This document shows, one piece after another, positions 59,362 through 64,000 of a stretch of DNA of 64,000 nucleotides. The notes below the pieces were generated by a model. It was not told the origin of the DNA. It was given only the letters and a program-made list of their open reading frames with translations, and made no database searches. Made by a program: the position numbers and the translations under genes. The stretch is from Solimonas sp041659605 (GTDB lineage Bacteria; Pseudomonadota; Gammaproteobacteria; Nevskiales; Nevskiaceae), in the NCBI GenBank assembly GCA_041659605.1, contig JBAZXW010000013.1:44280-108279 (forward strand), given 5' to 3'. Each line of letters opens with the position of its first letter. Within the stretch, counting starts at the first letter, position 1.

Positions 59362-60909
59362 ATGACGACCGTCAACACCTCATGCGGAAGGGTCCGCGGC
59401 GATTTCGATGGCAGGATCTTCGCCTTCCGCGGCATTCCGTACGCCGAGCCCCTGAGCGGCACCGCGAAATGGCTGCCGCCGGCACCGCGCCGGCCGTGGA
59501 TCGGCGTGCGCGATGCGCGCCGCTACGGCGACGCCTGCCTGCAGTTCCGGCGGCATCGGGTGCCGCTGCCGTTTCCTGGCGCGCGGCGTCGCTACCTCGA
59601 AGCGATCAACGGCCAGCACGATTCGGCGGAAGGCGACGACTGCCTGCTGCTCAACGTCTGGTCACCGACACTCGATCGCAACGCACGACTGCCGGTCATG
59701 GTCTGGATTCACGGCGGCTCGTTCGCGAGCGGTGTCGCCAACCAGTTCTACGACTGCACGCCGTTTGCCCAACAGGGCATCGTTGCAGTCGCGCTCCAGT
59801 ACCGGCTGGGGCCCCTGGGCTTTCTGCACGGCGCCGGCCTGTTCGACGGGCCCCTGTGCGCCGACAACCGCGCATTCCTGGACCAGCTGGCCGCGCTGCG
59901 CTGGATCCAGGAAAACATCGCGAACTTCGGCGGCGATCCGGGCCAGGTCACGGTGTTCGGCGAATCGGCCGGCGCGGTCGCGACCTACCATCTGGCCGCC
60001 AGCCCGCTCGGCCGAGGGCTGTTCCGGCGCGCCATCGCGATGGGCGGCATGCCCGGACCGAGTGCACCGGCACACGAGCACCATCAACTGAGTCGCGATG
60101 CCCTTCGCGATGTCGGCGTCGCGGCGGGCGACCACCAGGCGCTCGTATCGCTCGAACGGCCGGCCCTCGTGAGACTGCAGGCCGCGCTGCTCGGGCGCAT
60201 CCTCCGCGCCGCCCCGGATCAGTACGGTTCGATCAGCCGCCGGAAAATCGTGCACCTGGGCGCCGCGACGGAAACCGACTTCCTGCCGCAGCCACCCCTG
60301 GCGAGCTACCGCGCCGGGACACCCAATGACGTCGACCTGATGCTCGGCACCTGCCGCAACGACGGCGCACTGTTCTCACTGTCGTCGCCACTCGGCAGAT
60401 ACCTCTCGGCGCGGATCTTCGCCGGTCACATCGACGGCCTGATCCCGCGCGGCGATCGCGCGGCATTGCTGGCGCACTATCGGGCGCACATGCCCGGCGC
60501 TGGCCGCGGCGCCGTCTATGAGCAGATCAACAACGACGCCTGCTTCCGCATGCCAACCCTCCAGGCCGCCGAAGCCCACGCATCGGCGCATCCGGGAAAG
60601 ACTTGGCTGTACCAGCTGGATTGCGAGTCGGCGATACCGGGCCTGGGCGCGGTTCACGGCATCGACGTGGCCCTGCTGTTCCGCTGCGCGCCGGGAACCC
60701 TCCTGCTGCGCGACGACGAGGAAACGCTGCAGCTCTCGAAGCGGATGCGGGAAACGTTCACGACGTTCGCACGCACCGGGCGCCCGGCAGCGGCAGGACT
60801 GCCGGCGTGGGCACCATTCGACGAGATACGCCGGGCGACGATGGTGCTCGATCGGAGCCCGCGCCTCGTGCCGGATCTCGGCGGCGAGCTGCGCCGCTAC
60901 TGGACCTGA
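59362..60909 (+). CDS. type-B carboxylesterase
   Basis: 515 residues. It opens with VNTSCGRVRGDFDGRIFAFR and GIPYAEPL, then VMVWIHGGSF for the oxyanion hole and the nucleophile FGESAGAVATYH, with the catalytic His in GAVHGIDVALLF. It hydrolyses carboxylic esters. No signal peptide, so cytoplasmic. Divergent from TetR; with the amidase, hydrolase and receptor it suggests breakdown of an ester- or amide-containing compound taken up from outside. Confidence 0.94.
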   Translation: MTTVNTSCGRVRGDFDGRIFAFRGIPYAEPLSGTAKWLPPAPRRPWIGVRDARRYGDACLQFRRHRVPLPFPGARRRYLEAINGQHDSAEGDDCLLLNVWSPTLDRNARLPVMVWIHGGSFASGVANQFYDCTPFAQQGIVAVALQYRLGPLGFLHGAGLFDGPLCADNRAFLDQLAALRWIQENIANFGGDPGQVTVFGESAGAVATYHLAASPLGRGLFRRAIAMGGMPGPSAPAHEHHQLSRDALRDVGVAAGDHQALVSLERPALVRLQAALLGRILRAAPDQYGSISRRKIVHLGAATETDFLPQPPLASYRAGTPNDVDLMLGTCRNDGALFSLSSPLGRYLSARIFAGHIDGLIPRGDRAALLAHYRAHMPGAGRGAVYEQINNDACFRMPTLQAAEAHASAHPGKTWLYQLDCESAIPGLGAVHGIDVALLFRCAPGTLLLRDDEETLQLSKRMRETFTTFARTGRPAAAGLPAWAPFDEIRRATMVLDRSPRLVPDLGGELRRYWT

Positions 60910-61001
60910 TCAATTTCCGGGATGGCCAGATCGGTGAAGGCGGCGCGCGCGCTTGGGTTCGCGCTCACGCACAGCGGCCGGGTCTCAGTCAGACCTCGCC
61001 C

Positions 61002-61715
61002 TTACTGCGTCGTCGTCCCCGGATGGATCGATTCGAGCGCACTCGCGTGCACGTAACCCGGCTGGCCGCGAACCAGGAACCAGTCGGCGACGTCGGTGCG
61101 CACGAGTTCGAGGACCGAGGCGGGCGCGAGCTTGGCGAGCACCGGCGCCTTGAGCGAGGGCGATGCGCGCAGGTTGACGCGGCTGCCGATGGTCACCGCC
61201 GGAAAGGATTCCGCCGCGCCGCGCCTGGCCCCGGAACCAAGCCGGCGCGCCGCTGCGATCACTTGCTCGCGCTCCTTGTTGAGCGCAAAGCGGCCGCCTT
61301 CGTTCAGGCGCCGGTTGAGCGCCGCCACTTCGTAGTTCGCCACGGCGACAACCTCATCGGTCAGGGTTGCGCACGGGGCTTTCTGGATCAGCGAACGCCC
61401 GCCGACCTCGGCATCTCCGGTCGCGCCGCCGCGCGTCCAGCGCAGATCGAGCCGCAGCTGGTACAGGCAGGACTCCACATCGAGGCGGCCGGCGAGGACG
61501 TTCAGGGTCGGAACGACCGCGCGCTTGCCGCTACGGCTGTGGATCGGTTCGAGCGGGCTGGAATACTCGCGGGTCGTCAGCTGCGCGCCTTCGGCGATGG
61601 TTTTCAGGAATGCGCTCAGCTCGTCGGTCGCCGCCGCCCCGGTGGCCAGGGCGCAGAACGACATCGGCGCCAGCAGCACACCCACCAGCATCCTTCTGGT
61701 AAGAGCTCGAAACAT
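61002..61715 (-). CDS. exported SH3-domain protein
   Basis: 237 residues. Signal peptide (MLVGVLLAPMSFCALATGAAA), a central unknown domain and a C-terminal bacterial SH3 domain (VTIGSRVNLRASPSLKAPVLAKLAPASVLELV) of the kind that binds cell-wall material. Periplasmic; no catalytic motif seen. Role unknown. Confidence 0.82.
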   Translation of the reverse strand: MFRALTRRMLVGVLLAPMSFCALATGAAATDELSAFLKTIAEGAQLTTREYSSPLEPIHSRSGKRAVVPTLNVLAGRLDVESCLYQLRLDLRWTRGGATGDAEVGGRSLIQKAPCATLTDEVVAVANYEVAALNRRLNEGGRFALNKEREQVIAAARRLGSGARRGAAESFPAVTIGSRVNLRASPSLKAPVLAKLAPASVLELVRTDVADWFLVRGQPGYVHASALESIHPGTTTQ

Positions 61716-61885
61716 GGTCCCCCCGGACCCGGACCCTCCCCATGAGGACGGCTGCTTTGCGCAGCTCGGATCTGATCATAGGCCGGAATCCGGGCTCGAT
61801 CTACCGAGCCCGGGGGTAAATCCAGCCCCCTCGTAACCCTCCCCCGTATACAGGGGAAGGGACAGCTCGAGCGGGGGCGAAGGGG

Positions 61886-63736
61886 TCAGTCCGCCGCGGT
61901 GATCGCCGACAGCGGCACGGCCGGCACGACGATGCTCGACGCGCGCTGGGCGTCGCTGTAGACGGTCAGCGCGCCGACGGCCTGGTCGACCAGGTCGGTC
62001 AGTGGCGGCAGGCCGTGCGGGAAGTCGCTGGCGCCGACGCTGACGCGCAGGCTGTGACCTTCCTTGATCACGAAGCTCGACGGGAACACCTCGATCGGCA
62101 GCAGCACCGGCGTGTCCATGCCGACCTCCTCCCGCGAGTCCTCGGTGAACGGATGCCAGGGCTGGATCATCTGGCCATCGAGGTAGCGCGAGCGCGCCGG
62201 GTCGACCTGGCGCAGCGAGGCGGTGAGGATGCCGTTGGTGATTTCGCGCGAGCCGCCCTCCGGCGACACGTCGGTGATGCGCACCAGCAGCGACGCGTCG
62301 AGCATCGTCGTCGAGATCCACATGTCGGCCTGGATCGGACCGTTGACGATGTAGTCCTGCGCCATCGGCGCGGTCGTGAACGTCACTTCCAGCAGCGGAT
62401 TTTCGTTGGTGCTGTTGTCGGTGAAGCAGGGCAGCGGCAAGGTGCCGAGAATGCCGGCGGTCCACTGCGAGGTGCTGGTCGAGCAGAGGCCGTTGAGCGG
62501 CTGCTGCAGCACGGTGTTGCTGCCCTCGTCCGCCGCCGGCAGTTCGGTCGTCAACGACTGATCGCCCCGCAGGTACCAGCGCTGCGCGGCCGCCTGTGGA
62601 TGCGGCCAGGTCGTCGTCGTGACGTAGCGCTCCTCGCCGTACAGATACTGGGTGACGTTGGGCACGCTCGCCGCGGCGGCGTCCATGCCCTTGAGATACT
62701 GGTCGAACCACATCAGCGCGATGTGATCGAGATCCGGCACGTCGTCGCGCGGCAGGCCTTCGCCGCTGGAGCCGCCGAGATGCTGCCACGGACCGATCAG
62801 CAGCTTGGCCGTCGTGTTGCGCGAGATCGCCTCATACAGCAGCGGTTCGCCGCGCTGGAAGATGTCGTTGAGGCCGCCGACGATGAAGGTCGGGATGCGG
62901 ACGCGGTCGGCAACCTCGATCGGCGAGCGCGTCCGCCAGAACGGGCCGTCGTAGTTGTACTCGCCGGTGCCGATCACCGACTGCGCAATCACCGGCACCT
63001 GAAAGTTGGTCAGCGCGTTGATGATGTGATCGGCAATGATCTCGGGCGCCGCCGGATCCGGCTCGGCCGGGATCGCGCCCAGCGCGGTGACGAGGCCCAT
63101 CCACAGCGGGATGAAGCCGACGTTGGTCTGGCCGCCGGTGAAGACGATGTCGCGGTAGCCGTCGGCCATCGGCACGATCGCGAACACCGCCTTGTGCGCC
63201 GGGTGCTGGTGGGCCGCGGTGAAGATCTGGGTGATGCCCATGAACGACGCGCCCCAGGTGCCGACGGTGCCGTTGCTCCACGGCTGCGTCGCGACCCAGT
63301 CCATCACCTGCGCGTAGTCGGCCTGCTCGCGTTCGCTGAAGGCTTCCCAGTCGCCTTCGGACAGTCCGGTGCCGCGCACGTCGACGCTGACGTGGACATA
63401 GCCATGGCGCACGAGGAACTCGTTGTACGCGGGGATCGCCGGAATGCTCTTGTTGTAGCCGGTCTGCGTCAGGATCACCGGCAACGGCGTCGCCACCGCG
63501 TTGCCGTCGGCATCGGCCGGCAGCGTCACCGTCGCCGACAGCTGCACGCCGTCGTCCATCGCGATCTTCGCGCCGGTCTGCTGCACGACGCCCGGATAGT
63601 CCTCGGCGCGCTCGTAGGTGAACCACTTCGCAGCGCCGGTAGCGCCGCCCGTGTCGGCCGAGGATCCGCCGCCGCCGCAGGCGGTCAGCACCAGCATCAC
63701 GCCCACGCAGCAGGCGCGCAGTCCCATCGTTCTCAT
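61886..63736 (-). CDS. CocE/NonD-family hydrolase, lipoprotein
   Basis: 616 residues with a lipobox (LVLTAC, Cys19) and a Gly/Ser linker. The X-Pro dipeptidyl-peptidase/cocaine-esterase domain has the nucleophile motif GTWGASFMG, VDVRGTGLSEGDWEAF, and a C-terminal jelly-roll domain (from about 430; LEVTFTTAPMAQDY, ADMWISTTMLDASLLVRI). It hydrolyses esters or peptides; the substrate is unknown. Envelope-anchored. Confidence 0.9.
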   Translation of the reverse strand: MRTMGLRACCVGVMLVLTACGGGGSSADTGGATGAAKWFTYERAEDYPGVVQQTGAKIAMDDGVQLSATVTLPADADGNAVATPLPVILTQTGYNKSIPAIPAYNEFLVRHGYVHVSVDVRGTGLSEGDWEAFSEREQADYAQVMDWVATQPWSNGTVGTWGASFMGITQIFTAAHQHPAHKAVFAIVPMADGYRDIVFTGGQTNVGFIPLWMGLVTALGAIPAEPDPAAPEIIADHIINALTNFQVPVIAQSVIGTGEYNYDGPFWRTRSPIEVADRVRIPTFIVGGLNDIFQRGEPLLYEAISRNTTAKLLIGPWQHLGGSSGEGLPRDDVPDLDHIALMWFDQYLKGMDAAAASVPNVTQYLYGEERYVTTTTWPHPQAAAQRWYLRGDQSLTTELPAADEGSNTVLQQPLNGLCSTSTSQWTAGILGTLPLPCFTDNSTNENPLLEVTFTTAPMAQDYIVNGPIQADMWISTTMLDASLLVRITDVSPEGGSREITNGILTASLRQVDPARSRYLDGQMIQPWHPFTEDSREEVGMDTPVLLPIEVFPSSFVIKEGHSLRVSVGASDFPHGLPPLTDLVDQAVGALTVYSDAQRASSIVVPAVPLSAITAAD

Positions 63737-64000
63737 CGCTCACTCCATCGCACGAGCGCGCATCCTGCCACGCCGCAACGACGCCGCGATTGGCCGCAGC
63801 GCCGGAACCGGCGCTGCTACCCACTTCGCCACCTGTAGGAGCGGCCCATGGCCGCGATTCTTTTTCGTGCGGCGTGCACACCGCATCGCGGCCATGGGCC
63901 GCTTGTATGTTTATCCCGTCAGGCGAAAGCCTGTCGGGGTGGAGGGACTAAGGCCGCATCTGGCGAAAGCACAGACTGTAGGAGAGATCGTCCCGCCCCT
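63737..64000. repeat. intergenic with GTAGGAGCGGCCCATGGCCGCGA palindrome
   Basis: The element at about 63834-63857 (TGTAGGAGCGGCCCATGGCCGCG) is matched in inverse at 63884-63903 (CATCGCGGCCATGGGCCGCT). The rest of the stretch to the window end shows no gene; TGTAGGAG recurs at about 63978. Confidence 0.5.

Noticed and set aside
1..64000. CRISPR arrays, tRNA or rRNA genes, transposases, integrases
   Set aside because: Looked for on both strands; no regular direct-repeat array, cloverleaf or matching protein was found.

Overview
The window is high-GC bacterial DNA with dense gene content. Outer-membrane TonB receptors, lipoproteins, YtfE/NsrR/qNor, a DesT-type regulator and Ada/AlkA repair genes point to a Gammaproteobacterium. 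The family mix (RoxA-like cytochromes, a Baeyer-Villiger-type monooxygenase, AraC regulators with an OruR-like sensor domain, desaturases, many hydrolases) resembles lipid-, terpenoid- or hydrocarbon-degrading Nevskiales/Solimonadaceae or Steroidobacteraceae, but no rRNA is present to prove this. I saw no tRNA, rRNA, CRISPR array, transposase or integrase.

Layout. 1-2.3 kb: an edge-truncated thiolase divergent from an AraC regulator. 2.3-12.3 kb: three RoxA/RoxB-like multiheme c-type lipoproteins in tandem, with a divergent TetR gene, a striking double operator, and a TonB receptor. 12.6-15.3 kb: an alkylation-repair operon (ada, alkA-like, an AlkB-like Fe/2OG oxygenase). 15.3-21.8 kb: DUF1993 protein, ceramidase-like lipoprotein, GST, molybdopterin oxidoreductase. 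21.65-26.25 kb: a lower-GC, apparently acquired block of five co-oriented genes, including a GIY-YIG nuclease and an HNH nuclease, two large proteins of unknown function, and a tiny peptide gene with a near-perfect ribosome binding site. This is the best candidate for an undescribed, possibly defensive, system. 26.2-35.5 kb: two GSTs, an alpha/beta hydrolase, a GGDEF-hemerythrin sensor, DUF3047 and TPM proteins, interspersed with three toxin-antitoxin modules (HigBA, VapBC, ParDE), each with a visible palindrome upstream.

35.7-49.4 kb: flavin monooxygenase with a divergent AraC paralogue, penicillin-acylase-type hydrolase, a further AraC gene, a sterol desaturase/fatty acid hydroxylase, a membrane-associated Fe-alcohol dehydrogenase, the desC-desB acyl desaturase pair with divergent desT, and an adenylate cyclase fused to a PilZ domain. 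49.5-53.2 kb: a nitric-oxide defence regulon (ytfE, nsrR, quinol NO reductase) with three NsrR-like palindromes. 53.3-60.9 kb: a TonB receptor, amidase, alpha/beta hydrolase, TetR and divergent type-B carboxylesterase, probably an uptake-and-hydrolysis unit. 61-63.7 kb: SH3-domain secreted protein and a CocE/NonD-family hydrolase lipoprotein.

Intergenic spaces carry many copies of short palindromic repeats. One modular family occurs at least six times, and in one case supplies the last codons of a gene. Start codons were chosen by ribosome binding sites, signal peptides, paralogue alignment or promoter position; where several are possible this is stated.
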